Positions 10,300 through 22,470 of a DNA stretch of 64,000 bases are shown here, piece by piece. The number at the start of each line of letters is the position of its first letter. Positions within the stretch are counted from its first letter, which is position 1. Location of the stretch: contig OY759215.1 of the NCBI GenBank assembly GCA_963662175.1, positions 58,111,213 to 58,175,212 of the forward strand. Direction: 5' to 3'. The notes below the pieces were generated by a model that had not been told where the DNA came from, did not search any database, and was given only the letters and a program-made list of their open reading frames with translations. Source of the stretch: Aradus depressus (taxonomy: Eukaryota > Arthropoda > Insecta > Hemiptera > Aradidae). The position numbers and the translations under genes were made by a program.

Positions 10300-11711
10300 C
10301 TCAACGCCGCAGACGGAATTGACCAGGATTCTTGGGGTCCCACGAACCCCCGGCTAGTTGAGTGCAATTGGGTATTTTTCGGAATTCAGGAAAATATCCA
10401 TACTGGGCATATTTGTAAATAAAAATTGTAAATAAGTATTATATAGTTTTGCGTTTATATATTTTTCGTTTCGTTTTGTGTTAATATTTTTGTTAGTTAT
10501 TCATTTGGCGGGCTGCAGGTTTCAACATGAACAGACAGGACAGAACATTTGAACATTTGTAGATAACAAATTAATTTTTAGAACAGTATTATTATGATAG
10601 CGGCTTCAGGTTTCAACCTGACAACAATACTAGGCAGGATAGTTGTAGGATAAATAGAAATCAAATTAATTTTAGAAAAGTGTTAAGATAGCGGCTTCAG
10701 GTCTCAACATGAACAGACAGGACAGAACATTTGTAGATAAGTAAGAAATCAAATTAATTTTTAGAAAAGTATTAAGATAGCGGCTTGCAGGTTTCAACAT
10801 GACGATACAGGACAGGACATTTAGATATAATATAGAAATTAAATTAACTTCGACACATTGTTAGGATGGCGGGTTTTCACTTTGGGAAGATATCTCAACA
10901 GAGTATTTTTAATTCTATGGACTGTCGGCTGATTAAATATTGATAGATAAATAAGGAAAACTTTATTAACATTGTTATTTTTGGATGCCTTGATGATTAA
11001 ATATGGTGCGAAGTAAAGAAAGAAATGGTAATGGTAATTATTAAACAGAGAAGGATATTAGACGATAAATAATGATATGGAAGTTTATTGAGAATTTTGT
11101 GAGCCGAAATAGGGCCAATCTACGATGTCAGGAAAGACATTCTTCGTCGATATTTGTGGTAGTAATTGTGGATATAGATGCGTTGAGAGCATATTTCGTC
11201 GTTATTAGTATTTTAATGCTGTGGAAGCATTCTTCGTCGGTCGTCGTTAATAATTGATACCTAAGTGGGGTATTTGGAATGAGATATGATAGCAGGAAAA
11301 TGAAGGTTGATAGTTATAAAAGAAAAAAAAAAGGAATTTTATTACCAAGGCACATGTTTCGATGAATAATAAAGAATTTGAAGAATAAATAATAAAGAAT
11401 TTAAGGAGAATATGAAGAATAAATAATTTAAAGTAATAATTTGATTGAATAAGCCGACAGTACAAAGCTGATAAAATATGAGACAGACAGACAGGACGAA
11501 GTTGATAAAGTACGAAACAGACTAACATATACAAGCCATTTTTAAAGCCATCGTTATATATTGTAAAACATTGAAATATAGTATAAGATTGTACAGTGTA
11601 ATATAAGAAGTGTTCAGAAGTGAGTGAAGTTAGAGCCAAGTGAAGAGAAAAAATTACGTCGCTACCTTAATAAATGTATCTCCGCAATTTTTTTAATCAA
11701 AGGGAGGCAAT
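10300..11711 (+). other. Non-coding internal region of the LTR element with tandem repeats
   Basis: At 10508-10870 there are four imperfect units of about 90-100 bp, each with GCGGCTTCAGGTTTCAACATG, GACAGGACAGAACATTT and AAATTAATTTTTAGAA. The rest is AT-rich with no coding signal. The last bases before the 3' LTR (AAAGGGAGGCAA, about 11699-11710) form the likely polypurine tract. The long non-coding tail could hold packaging or RNA-structure functions; that is inference. Confidence 0.7.
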
Positions 11712-12617
11712 TGTGATATATCGCATATCACAGAACGATTGTTAATTATAGTTATGAGAGCGACCACGAGAAGCGCACTAGTGGAAGATACATAAAGTGG
11801 AGGGGATGGAAATTGAAGGATTCCTCGCTGAAGTGCGGTATGAAGGAGTGTCGTAGTTGAAGTGTCAGAGGAGGTAGTCGGTCCTAGTTGAGCTGTCGGG
11901 ACAGACAGACAGAAGAGTCGTAGTTGAAGTGTCAGAGGAGGTGGACATTGCTCGTTGAGCTGTTGAAGGAGTCGTGGCTGATGTGTCAGAGGAGGTAGAC
12001 AGTCTTCAGTCAGCTATCAGAGGAGTTAGTCGGTCCTCGTTCAGCTACGAGAAAGGAGTCAGAGTTGAGCTATTGAGGGAGAAGACATTCCTGGCTGAGC
12101 TGTGGGAAGAAGGAGACTCCTGTTTGACCGGACGTAGGAGACCGAAGACTCTAATTTTGCTGCTAGAGGGAAATCATCCCTGCTGCCTACTTCGAAGGGA
12201 CTGGAAGTTCCTCAATCGTCGTGGATCCTGGAGGAGAGACCACCGACTTAAGTGTGGTTAGAAAAAGAAGACTTACAAGGTAACGGAATCATTTATTTTA
12301 CATTTCTCCGACATCGAGACGAATGGCTGGCTGATCATCAATAGACACCTTTATGTTGCGGGAGTTACCAGAACATTTAAGTCTATATAATTTATTTCAT
12401 ATTTTTATAGATATTTTATTCCAGATGTGCGATTATGGAGGGACGCCTCACTAATATATGTCAATAATTTTGTTAATAAATGTATGTTGTCTTATAAATT
12501 GTTCTCTAAATTCTCTACAGCCTAGTTCACCTTCTGAGTACACATGTTAACCCCAAAAGTAAAATCATTTTCATAGTAATTAATAAAAGTTTAAAGCCCC
12601 AAGCAGAGATCATCACA
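11712..12617 (+). repeat. 3' LTR
   Basis: Same length and almost identical to the 5' LTR; the only difference noticed is A at 12542. The 4-bp target duplication ATAT follows at 12618. The near identity indicates a recent insertion or recent gene conversion between the two LTRs. Confidence 0.93.
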
Positions 12618-12621
12618 ATAT

Positions 12622-13299
12622 ATCTTCGTTTAGAATTTCTATTAGGAATTGCCTTCTTTAGATTTCAGTCTTGCGTTTGGAAAATCGATACCCAAGGATT
12701 GTACATAATTTCAGTATAGGGTACATTTCTCACCCCTAACAAACCTTCTTCAAGTACCCCCTCAGGAGTGAACACTTCAATAGCCCATTTAGGTTAATGC
12801 TTCCTCGAGGAGTTAAACCTTTTCACAATAGCAAAAATGTTTTAGATGGAAAATCTTGGGGATAGAACATTCGGAAAAACATAATCTTCTTTACTGCAAA
12901 AACTATACCTTCAGCTGAATGATACAAAGTCATTGGTATACGTGTTCTTTGTTAGATTGTATACATGGTTTCCGGTCTTGGCTTGCCCCCAACCACGCCT
13001 TGTCTTCCGATAACTAACCCAAGACTACATTTATTCACGTGTTCTCCACCTAATTAAGAAGGCCCTGTAACTTACTGAATACCAACCAGAAGTCTCAACT
13101 TCACCCGGGTGAGTCCAGAATTTTCCACAATTTCTTCAAGCAAAATAATATAACTTATGGCACATGCCGTATCTTTACATATTTTCCACAACTCCGTAGA
13201 TGAAATATATACAGCTGAGTAGAAGCTTAGCCGAAAATATGAGTATAGTTTGAAACAAACAACATATTGGTCTTCGTTTCCCCAAAATATCCTTGAAAA
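12622..13299. other. Unassigned DNA right of the LTR element
   Basis: No gene recognised. The first 70 bases may continue the interrupted RNase H relic on the minus strand, but with stops. The remainder shows no family that I can name. Confidence 0.3.
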
Positions 13300-13405
13300 A
13301 CCTGACAAACGTACAGGCTGGGGACCATTGTTTAACATCCCACCCAAAGGACGGCGTGCTCAAAGTTTATTTACCCCAGATAAAAAAAAAAAAACTAAAG
13401 GCCTT
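13300..13405 (-). mobile_element. tRNA-derived SINE family 1, fragment
   Basis: The central segment of SINE 1 is recognisable: GTACAGGCTGGGGACCATTG, ATCCCACCCAAAGGACGG and CGTGCTCAAAGTTTATTTAC, aligning with the full copy at 61.5 kb. The tRNA-like head and the tail are absent. A 13-base A run follows. Confidence 0.7.
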
Positions 13406-16252
13406 GATACAAGTATGTTTTATTTGCAACTCACTGCTTGAACTGTATATAGTATATGTCTTAATTTGAATGAATATACATAATATGAATACGACGCAGT
13501 GTTGTTTGTCGCTGATACACCATCCCCCTCCGCAGTGGAGCAGCTGCAGCGAGTATTTAAGCTGGTGGAAGTTCGAATGCACAGACCGCAGTAGAATGGT
13601 AGGATATGTTCCTCAACCGTCGACCAATGACAAAAGATGGGCTTGAGACGATCCATAGAAAGACAGTGGCTTACCCTCTATGTCACTGAGGTAGAACGTG
13701 GCCAGAATTTATACAAAACCTCAAAAAGCAGACAAACATAATATTAATCCGGTGCCTAGTGATTGCTGTTATAGATAGTCAAAACAAAAGTGTTTAGGAA
13801 AGTTAAGGAGAGAACTGTAGTGAGCCTTGATAGGCTGAGAGGGAGGCTTGGATAGCTGTAGCAACAAGCCGTTCGGTGAAGTTTGGTTGATGTAGGAACT
13901 GCCAGGGACAGACCTCCAGAAACTCTGCGACAAATTGGTCAATAACTGGACTTCGAAGAAGGACATCAGTCTCAAGCTCCAGACTCCCATCATCCTGACC
14001 TCCCAGTCAACCTTGTAGATCCTTCAGTTTTTTTTTTTTTTTGCTTTTTTTTTTAAAAATATTGGTTGAATGTTCCATCGTTAGGAGAACTCTATTTTCA
14101 ATTTGTCTTGAATTGAGAGGTTACTTTAGAGGCTGATAGTTGAAATGTCCCTGAAGTAAGACAGTTTGATGTATAGGATGTCACCTTTAACTCCATTCCA
14201 AAAACATTGACCGATTTCTCATTGTAAAGAAACAAAACCGTCAATTTGTGGTTCATTGATTGATGTTTTGAGAGTGGTTAGTAGGTACACCCTTCTCAGC
14301 TGAGTAAAATGCTAGTTTGCATATATGCCGAGAAGAGCGCATTGTTTTGAACTTATTTCTAAAATCCTCTGACTTAAAGTTACTAATCAGGCGAAGCAGG
14401 GTCACCTCATTATTGATCAGCTGGTTATAGTTCCGCATGGCCTATATCTGAACCATTCTTATAAGGATACTCTAGATGCAATTTTGTATACATGCGATCA
14501 AGTGACAAAAATTTTATTGACATGTTTTGATAATTGAAATGGGTTTAGTATTTTATCACGTTGTACTAAAAGTTGTTTGAATTGGCCCGGCAGAGAAGTT
14601 GAACTGCTAAGCTACAAGGACTAAATCCGGAGCCTAACTTGTGTTTGTTATCGTTCCTTCTGATAACAAAGTTGTGAACACTGATAATGGGCCTGCCTTT
14701 CTCAACCTGAACTCCAAGCAGGGCTTTATTTAAGCCCCCCCCCCCCCCCCCCCCCCTCTTTAGAAATTGTGAAAACTCACTTTTTCCCGACTTGATGAGG
14801 GCTCATGGAACTTTGAAAACATTCAACAAGATAATGAATTAATTTATATATTTTAAAGCCGCGTTAGAGGTCTTCTTGGCTAATTTCTCATCAACCAAGG
14901 ACAAAAGCCAATAAAACTTTTTATGTGTAACTTCAACTTAAGTTATGTGGAACAGGTTGATAGCATCGGCCCTCAGCTTAACCATAGTCTGTGTTCTTGT
15001 CAGAAAGTTGTCTTTGAAGAGACCCATTAACAGATATTGTTTATTCATATTTTTTGGTGGAGGAGACGAAATAGTTTCTTTTGTTCGTTCAAAGAGAGGT
15101 GGGGGAAATGGTTTTAAATGGAAAATTGATACCAGTGTTTCTCGAATAGAAGGAACAGACGGTCAAAGTTTGGCAACCTTGGAGGTTCTAAGAAGAATCG
15201 GGGGAGGATTCATGACAAAGACAGGAATGCATCTATGGTCTGAAGTTCCATGGCATTAGACTCGCTCTAGACTCGGATGCTCGGGTGACTACTGGCCTGC
15301 CTGTTCCCCTTCATGGGAGGTATGGGGTAGTCTGTCTAGAGCAGGTTCGTATAAGCTTTTATAGCTACGTGCAAGAAAGGAAACTTCATACATTATGAGG
15401 TCCAAACTAAATAAGAAATGTGAATGACAAATTAATTTTTTTTTTTTAATCTGACAAAAATTTTCAGTGTTATTTCTTGTTTAACGATATCTGATTTACA
15501 CAGAATATATTGGAGGATGTTTACAATTGCAAAAACACAACGATGATTACAATTGCAAAAGCATAAAAGGGATATAATTTTTAGTGTAAGACGAATAAAA
15601 GACAGCTTTTCGCGATTTAAAAATGACGCAAATAAAGTTTAAGTGGTGTCTTAAAAATATTCTTTGAATTTAGTGTCATTCAAAAAACTGCCCAAAAAAT
15701 CACATCGAATGTTTAAGGAAATTAGAAAATTCTAGTTTTGTGTGAGGAATGTTTTACCTTATTATTATAATACACAACCGACAGACAGTAAAAAATAGAG
15801 TGAAAATTACGTTATTTTCGGTTCACAGTTTATAAGATACAGCTTATATTTATGAACTAATCAAAAAATGTCTTTAAATAAAAGATGTAGATAGAATTGG
15901 ATGGCACATTGCATATATATGATGTTTCAAAAGTCGCCCAGTTTGCGAGATAAATGGCAAAAATCGTCCAGAAATGTCGTTTTGAATCCCATTTTTTTTA
16001 GACATTTGCTCGAGTTACGAGAAAAAATGGTTCGTCCTGTCGAAAAATTTATCCCCACCAAAAATGTTTCTTATTAAATTTCCAATCACCATTGTGTGAG
16101 ATGTGACTAATAACACCTAAGTTATAGAGCTCAAAGTAATGTTCAAATTGCAATCCATGCGAAGAATTTTAAAATGTATTTTTTATTACTGGTAGTATTT
16201 ATTAAAATGGATAAAACAAAATGAAAAAATATATAAGTGATGTGGCCATAAC
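13406..16252. other. Long stretch without a recognised gene
   Basis: AT-rich DNA with long T runs near 14030 and a C run of about 20 near 14735. An open frame at 14945-15259 (104 codons) has no recognisable domain. A weak inverted pair (CTCTAGACTC and GTCTGTCTAGAGCA, 15266-15345) is present. No confident function. Confidence 0.4.
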
Positions 16253-16500
16253 AGGACTTTCTTATACGAAACTCGTTTTTACAGAACACTCTCCCTCCCC
16301 ATCTCGCTTCTCAGAATCATTACTGGATATAAAGGAGTGAATTTCAGAACTACGCTGTACAATGAAAAAAAGAAAACCGCTTATGCCATCACGTTACTTT
16401 CATATACCCAGTAATCAGTATGAAGTGATTTTGAGAGGGGAATGAGGAGTGAATGTGACCTGCCTGTAAAAACGTGCTTGGTATAAGAAAATCCTGTTAT
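16253..16500. mobile_element. Foldback MITE 'P', best-preserved copy
   Basis: The ends are inverted: ACAGGACTTTCTTATA at the left and TATAAGAAAATCCTGT at the right. Behind them are inverted arms with TTTTTACAGA / CTGTAAAAAC and CTCTCCCTCCCC / GAGAGGGGAATG. The centre has GCTGTACAATGAAAAAAAGA. The length is about 250 bp with no coding frame, fitting a MITE or foldback element. The superfamily is not assigned. Confidence 0.75.
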
Positions 16501-18059
16501 TTACAATAAAGCTGAAGACCTAGTTAGTATTAACGTCCTTGTAAATTACAATTTTTGCCTAAAGGCCAAGCAATTATCAAAAGCCTACTTTTTAATCTGG
16601 GATTACATCTGAGCTTTTTAAAAGCTTAAGTAAGGGTGGCTAGATTGGAATTTTAATTCTAGTTAGGCCACTCGGTTTTTATGTGAGGTCATCACATTAA
16701 TTTCCTAGATGACATCATTCAGTGTCAGAAAGAGGGGGGGGTATTGAAGAGAAAAAATATTTCCTGCAGGTAAGACCATATGAGGCGGTGTTAGGGTTTT
16801 ATATCAGAGAGTGTTTTTTAACACTAAGCTCTGGACGGCCAACAGCGTTAAGGGTAAAGTTCTATTACAAGAATTTGCTACTCCGCTAAAAGAAGTCTTC
16901 AAATGTCCATTGTTCCGTTACGCAGGGGAATGGAGGAGAAGTTAGATCGTTTAGAAAGGTGTGGTGTTCTGTAAGTGGTCACTGGGCCCATACCCGTCGT
17001 GCCAGTTATCTCGGAAGCTTAGGATCTGAGCAGATTTCAAATTATCCTAAATAAAAAAAAAAAACAATGACTGAAGCTTCCGGAGTATCTGTTACAGAAA
17101 ATGGAGGATATATTTGGTCGGAGGATGACACATTTACAAAAATATTCATTTCAATATATGCCGGCTTTGTATGAAATGCCTAGACTTTCCGTGAAATTAT
17201 GTTACACAAATTGAACTAGAATTTTGAATATTACCTTCTCCAGATAAGGCAGCAATATTAGCATCAACATCTCTAGAACCGGTCACTATGCTTGGTTTGT
17301 AGCTGACACAAACTGACATAAGGAGCGTTATGTAACAGGAAACAACCACCATTAGGTATAAAGGACATATTAGTTTTTTTTTTTTTTTTTCTGGTCTTTG
17401 TCCTACAAAACGCTAAACTCTATTCACATACAATTCTATTATAACATTAAATTTGTCATTATCAGAGCAGAGGTGCTGATAACGAGACAAAGATTATTTC
17501 ATTGAAATACTCTTCATGTATTGTATTCACAAAATTATTCGTTGGCTTTATCTTCAACTGTAATTCCTCTAAAGGATGATCAGATTAAAAAAATAAATCC
17601 GGCAAATTAGTCAACTGCTAAATGCTGTGTTGTTTTATGGTATGCGGTTACGGTCTCGCTACAAGAGGCGTGCTCTACGCCCTTCAAGACCTTTAGTACC
17701 CCAAGTGCGTTCCTGGTTGTTCTTTACGGCGACCGGACAAACCAAATAACGGTGCAGTGTAACTATAATTTTTAATTCGCTGTTATTCATTACCCTCTTC
17801 TAACTTACATTAGACTTGAATACAAAACGTCAAAAGTTTTATTTAGAAATGTGTCAATTTTCATACAAATTACACCGTAATTTTTCTTAGTATTCCTTTA
17901 TTTATTGTAATTTAATGGTTGAAAATAACTAAAGAGTTGACGAATATCCGAACATAAACTAGAAGATGTAGAATGAATTAATTAACAAAAAACAAGAAAG
18001 CAACAAGTACGCATTAACCATAAGTTCTAGGAGATAATCCATCAATTATCAAAATCACA
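16501..18059. other. Unassigned AT-rich DNA
   Basis: No gene or named repeat recognised. A T run of about 18 lies near 17373. Confidence 0.4.
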
Positions 18060-18470
18060 CAACGATAGTCGTAGGAGAATCACCGGCAATGTACTTCCCA
18101 AGAATCAATTAATCAATTAATTTTTCCCTCCCCTTCCAAAACCAGTCGACCGTTTACATTAATATTCAACAGTTGACTTACATAGAGGCTCCTAAATCCT
18201 CATACTAAATTTTGTGTGATAAATTCTTTATATCGGCAGTTATTCAGAAGTTTTTGTGTTGTCTCCCCCCTAATCCCTTCTTCCCCTTAGTCGATTTAGC
18301 TGAAAATCAATAGGTGTCGATGTTGGAGGTTTTGAATTCATATACAAAATTTCATGATACTTTTTGTTTCATATTTGGAATCTCGAGGACGGAAAACATG
18401 AAATTCCGTTGAAATTCGTTCACATTTTTGACCGATTACATAACTTCCCCTTATAGCCGGGAAATAATTA
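18060..18470 (+). repeat. Dispersed repeat family A, copy 2
   Basis: Runs in the usual order from GAATCACCGGCAATGTACTT through the AATTAATCAATTAA segment and GCTGAAAATCAATAGGTGTCG to GGACGGAAAACATGAAATTC and TTGACCGATTAC. It is one of the most complete plus-strand copies and has no coding frame. Confidence 0.65.
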
Positions 18471-18554
18471 ATTCAAATAATAAAATAGCAACAAGTATAA
18501 CGTAAGTCGTAGGAAACAATGCATCAATTATATAAATCAGAGTTAATGAAGTCT

Positions 18555-18775
18555 TGAGCATGCAGATGGGATGTTGTGCGATGGTCCCGAGCCAGTGCCA
18601 TCTCAGATTATCGATAGAGACCCTCATCCCAAATAATTAATTTAACCAGTGTAGGCAAATTTGAAGACTCCCACTGTGACTCTAGTCGGGCTAATGTCCA
18701 CCAGAGCGACGAACCAAAGCAGCGCTAGTAGGGGATATGACCTCTTAGTTAAAGTTCGGGCAGGAGTCATGAAAA
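18555..18775 (+). mobile_element. SINE family 1, headless copy
   Basis: Matches the central and 3' parts of the full SINE at 61.5 kb: GATGGTCCCGAGCC, GACTCCCACTGTGACTCTAG, GTCCACCAGAGCGACG and GGGGATATGACCTC..TTAAAGTTCGGGCAGGAGTCAT. The tRNA-related head is missing. Confidence 0.75.
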
Positions 18776-18879
18776 CAAACAAACATACAACACATAGCTA
18801 ATAAATGCCACGTCATGAATACTAAAACTTATCGCCAACCAACACACAATGTGATTGTTCTGTAATCAACAGACTATTG

Positions 18880-19205
18880 TGTTGCAAGTAGGTGCTCGCT
18901 CTTCAGTCCTTTTCAAAAGATAGATGCTTTGCATTTCTCAGACCTGTCCGATCGGCGCAAAGAATAACCAGCAACAGCGCGTGTGACATCTTCATTTCAA
19001 ATTCCAATTTCATTGTTACAATGTTTTTTTTAGTTGGAGCGCTCACAAAATTCCAATCACAGACAGACATGATCTCAAAAGTTGTCAAATCAAGTTCAGG
19101 GGATGTAGAAACGTTGAAAATCCGTCGACAACTCGATCTCGGATTTTTGCACGATAACCAACCTTCCTTGTACAAAAGGTATAAGAAAGTAAGTTTATGT
19201 GATAT
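18880..19205 (+). repeat. Dispersed repeat family B
   Basis: Shares with 46.0-46.4 and 58.65-59.18 kb the order TTCAAATTCCAATTTCA, GCTCACAAAATTCCAATCA, CAGACAGACATGATCTC, TCGATCTCGGATTTTTG and a terminal GGTATAAGAAAGTAA. It lies directly before a MITE P copy, as in other places in the window. No protein is encoded; the open frames on both strands are incidental. Confidence 0.55.
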
Positions 19206-19212
19206 GTTCAAA

Positions 19213-19435
19213 ACTATACTTTCTTATACTAACCACGTTTTTACAGATCCCTCTTCCCCAAAATCATTTACTAGTGGCTTTACTATATAAAACTCACTCA
19301 TAGAATAATGTAAGTAATTATTACGCCATCATATTACTTACATGCACCCAGTAACGCCAGTATGAAAGGAGTTTGAGAGAGGGAATGGGGAGTAATCTGT
19401 GAAAACGTGGTTGTTATTAGAAAATCCTGTTATAG
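19213..19435. mobile_element. Foldback MITE 'P', copy adjoining family B
   Basis: The left end CTTTCTTATACTAACCACG and right end CGTGGTTGTTATTAGAAAATCCTGT are inverted, with inner arms TTTTTACAGATCCCTCTTCC / GGGAATGGGGAGTAATCTGT. The shared centre with ACGCCATCATATTAC is present. Confidence 0.7.
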
Positions 19436-21921
19436 TCACAACACATATTTTTTAATTAAATTTATATTATGTTTTACTGATAATGAAACTAGTGAAGCAC
19501 TGGATGATACAACGAAAAAAATATTACAGAAAGATGTGATCTGTTACACGCATGAAAGGGTCCAAAATTCTCAAAAAACCTACACCTGACATCAACCTGT
19601 TGACCGCAAAGATAATGCATTGGACCAATCATCTGCAAGAGATATTGGAAATTACACTATTTAGGGAGCTCATAAAATTGTTATTTAAAAAAATAAAACT
19701 ATTCTTCTTTTTTCAGTGAAACATTTTTTTTAAATTCAAGGATACTTCCAGATTTGTATTTCGGTTTACAATAATGATTAATTTAAATGTGCATCACAAT
19801 ACGAATACAAGTATATAACTATATAAAGGTTACTTAACTGGATGAAGCACAATCGTATACATTTTTTGGAATTTCCCCCTATGCAGAAATCCTGAGAACT
19901 GCACTTGCAGAATTTCAGCGTACAGGCTGCTCCTGGACAGCAACCGGTGGAAGAGATGGGTACGCGGTCCCGACACAGATGCGGTATTAGGGATAGAGAA
20001 AAAGGTTTAGGGTACTTAGAGTAAGGCTTTAAAGGAGTACCTGACACAAGATCGGGACCATTGCTCGGTCCCGGCCTACTCAAGGTTCTTTCTACATCCT
20101 AGATAAAAAAAACCATGACCTTGAGCACGTCAGTTGCTTAGTGTTGACATTAAAAATAGACGATCGTAGTTGCGCATTTCGTTTCGGAAAAAAATAGAAG
20201 TAACTGCCATATTTGGATCCGAATTAGACAATTTTTGCCTTAGTTTATTTTCGGATTATACCATGACCATTCTACAATCATAAATCCACTTGAAATGGAT
20301 TAGGACCATTGTATACATTGAACCCCCTCTTCTGTCAGTCGAAAAGGATTACCAACAATCGCTGTGATCCCTCTTCCATTTTTAGGATTGTCAGGTCATA
20401 TAGATATACGTTAAAAACAGAAAAGTCCATGGAAATATTTAAAATGTGTTAAGGGCTTACCTTTGTCAAGTTGACCGGGGTATTGGGTAGATATATAAAA
20501 GTTACTTTAAATTTTATTAATATCGGACATTTCAGTGAATTATGTTATGTGACTTCGGCAATATTTTTTTGTGTGGTCACAGGTCCTCAATGTTTCGACA
20601 CTCTTTGCCATTTGTTCTATTTAGCCTTTGCTCCTTCCTATAGTGCTGGATTACGCACTACTTTAGAAGCCCTGTAGGTAGCGTCTCCTGCACCCAGTTC
20701 TTAGGTCTTGCGGCTGGTAAGACAGATAAGAAGGGGGGAAGTACGGAGCCGCAGAGACCAGCTGAAACCACTGTGGGAGGACCACTCCAAAATTGGAAGC
20801 AGGATTCTCCTCTCACTTACGATCCTAAACTGAAGGTCACACCTTTTTTTCAATTCAATACTACTTTTCTTTGGAAATGTAAAAAATAATTTGTGGAAAA
20901 AAAGTTGATTGTATTCTACGTCAAGATTTAAAAAAAAAAAAAAGTTTTCGGATCATTAACCGAAAAATTTCAAACCATTATTTTTGACTTTGAATATGTC
21001 TTAGCTGAGGTTAGTTTATAGCGTCGTGTTTTGCAAAAGGTAATGAGTGGAGTTAGTACAACATTCAAAGTGCCCACTTCAAAAATTTCCCTTAGTGACT
21101 GCTGGTTGGATTCTGTTAGGCAATACACATGGGGATGAAGAAATGAGTAAAGGGAAGAGAATAGGCAGAGATTAAGAGGGTGAGTTGGCCGGGGATGAGA
21201 GATTGCCTGAAGGTCCAGGCATGAGGGATGCCCGGGCTAATCTGTGAGCCTTGTGTATGTTTAATTCATGAGAGGGAGGGGGATGGGATGTAATTGTCGT
21301 CTTCCGTCTTGTGGCCCATTACCTGGGAGAGCTGCCCTTTGTCTCATCAGCAGCCCTGTCTGCCCCCAGTCTATCTGTCCCATATTGGCTCTCTATGTCC
21401 ACTATTACAGTGGGATGTAAAATTAAATCTAGATAGCGCCCGTGTCTCAATACCAAAGTATGATTGATCCTTCATTGATATCCTAGATAGTCTGCCTTCT
21501 TTACAAATTTTTGTGGTTTCATGGAAATCTCATAATAGTGGTTTGAAACATGGAAGGAATTGGCCCCAATTTTCACATATCGTCCACATTTTGGCCCAAT
21601 ATCAATGAGCCTGTTCATGAACTTCTATTGCATGAATTGTACTAAAATTGAATTGTATTTTGGAAATTGAATTATAAAACTTAATTCAAATAAACAATTA
21701 ACTCTAAACGGTGTAATGTTACATTCTCCAATAACTTTCACCTTTATTATTTTTACTACAAACTATTATTAGTTAGATATTTACTTATTTAACTTTAGAC
21801 AATTTTTGTTTTGCCTTTTTGTTCAGAGAAGGTAATTTGTTCTTATTGCGGACGCATGTACTTGGACCCCAATGTACGACCAACCTTGGGGCCCGAGCGT
21901 CGAGCCAATGGGTGGAACCCT
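19436..21921. other. Mostly unassigned DNA with one SINE scrap
   Basis: About 20010-20075 looks like a decayed minus-strand SINE 1 core (AGGAGTACCTGACACAAGAT, CGGGACCATTGCT). The part at 21120-21430 is moderate in GC and lacks recognised repeats. No credible coding gene was found. Confidence 0.4.
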
Positions 21922-22080
21922 GCGTTATACCCAGTAGCGCCGCACTAACGTGTTACCCTCAGCGTTATACCAAGGAGCACCGCACTAGTATGTCACCCTC
22001 GGCGTTATATCAAAGAGTACCACACTAGCGTGTCACCCTCGGCGTTATACCAAGGAGCACAGCACTAGCATGTCACCCCG
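21922..22080. repeat. 40-bp minisatellite, four units
   Basis: Four units of 40 bp starting GCGTTATACCAAGGAGCACC and continuing with GCACTAGCGTGTCACCCTCG. Units differ by a few substitutions. The start of the array overlaps an unsupported open frame (21819-22028). Confidence 0.9.
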
Positions 22081-22470
22081 AAAGGGCAATCAGACTATAA
22101 TAGATTATTAAATTGAAAAATGAAAGTCAATAAAACAAATAACTTTCAAATTAATTGAGGGAGGGAAAAAATAAGAAAAGGATTATCGGGCCCACTTGGT
22201 CCGTGCTTGCGGGGATGTGGCTGCTCGTGATGCTGCTAAGATTACCTACCTTAGGGGGAGGACGCCAGCACAGAAATTTTAATCCCATAAGGTCATAATA
22301 ATGAAAACAGTTCATCGATTTGACAGTTGGGTTCGAAATGTCACGGCTATTTTTTTTTTTTTTTTTTCTTCTCTCTTCAGGTATTTTGTGTTATGACGCC
22401 CATAATTGAATCAAGCTTGTCAAAAATGACAAATGTTAGGTGTTCGCCAAAAAGCAATGGTTAAATTTCA

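Larger units (their letters stand above)
8325..12617 (+). mobile_element. Non-autonomous Ty3/gypsy-type LTR retrotransposon, complete
   Basis: Two 906-bp direct repeats (8325-9230 and 11712-12617) both start with TGTGAT and end with CATCACA. They are flanked by a 4-bp duplication ATAT (8321-8324 and 12618-12621). The internal part is only about 2.5 kb and has a single ORF combining a Gag-like front with an integrase tail. No protease, reverse transcriptase or RNase H domain is visible. A TGGTGGAGGCGCCGGG stretch just inside the 5' LTR is the likely primer-binding region, and AAAGGGAGGCAA before the 3' LTR is the likely polypurine tract. The structure implies mobilisation in trans by an intact relative. 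Confidence 0.93.

Noticed and set aside
15266..15345. Hairpin as a terminator or small RNA
   Set aside because: Inverted pairing is short and imperfect, and nothing nearby is transcribed on available evidence.
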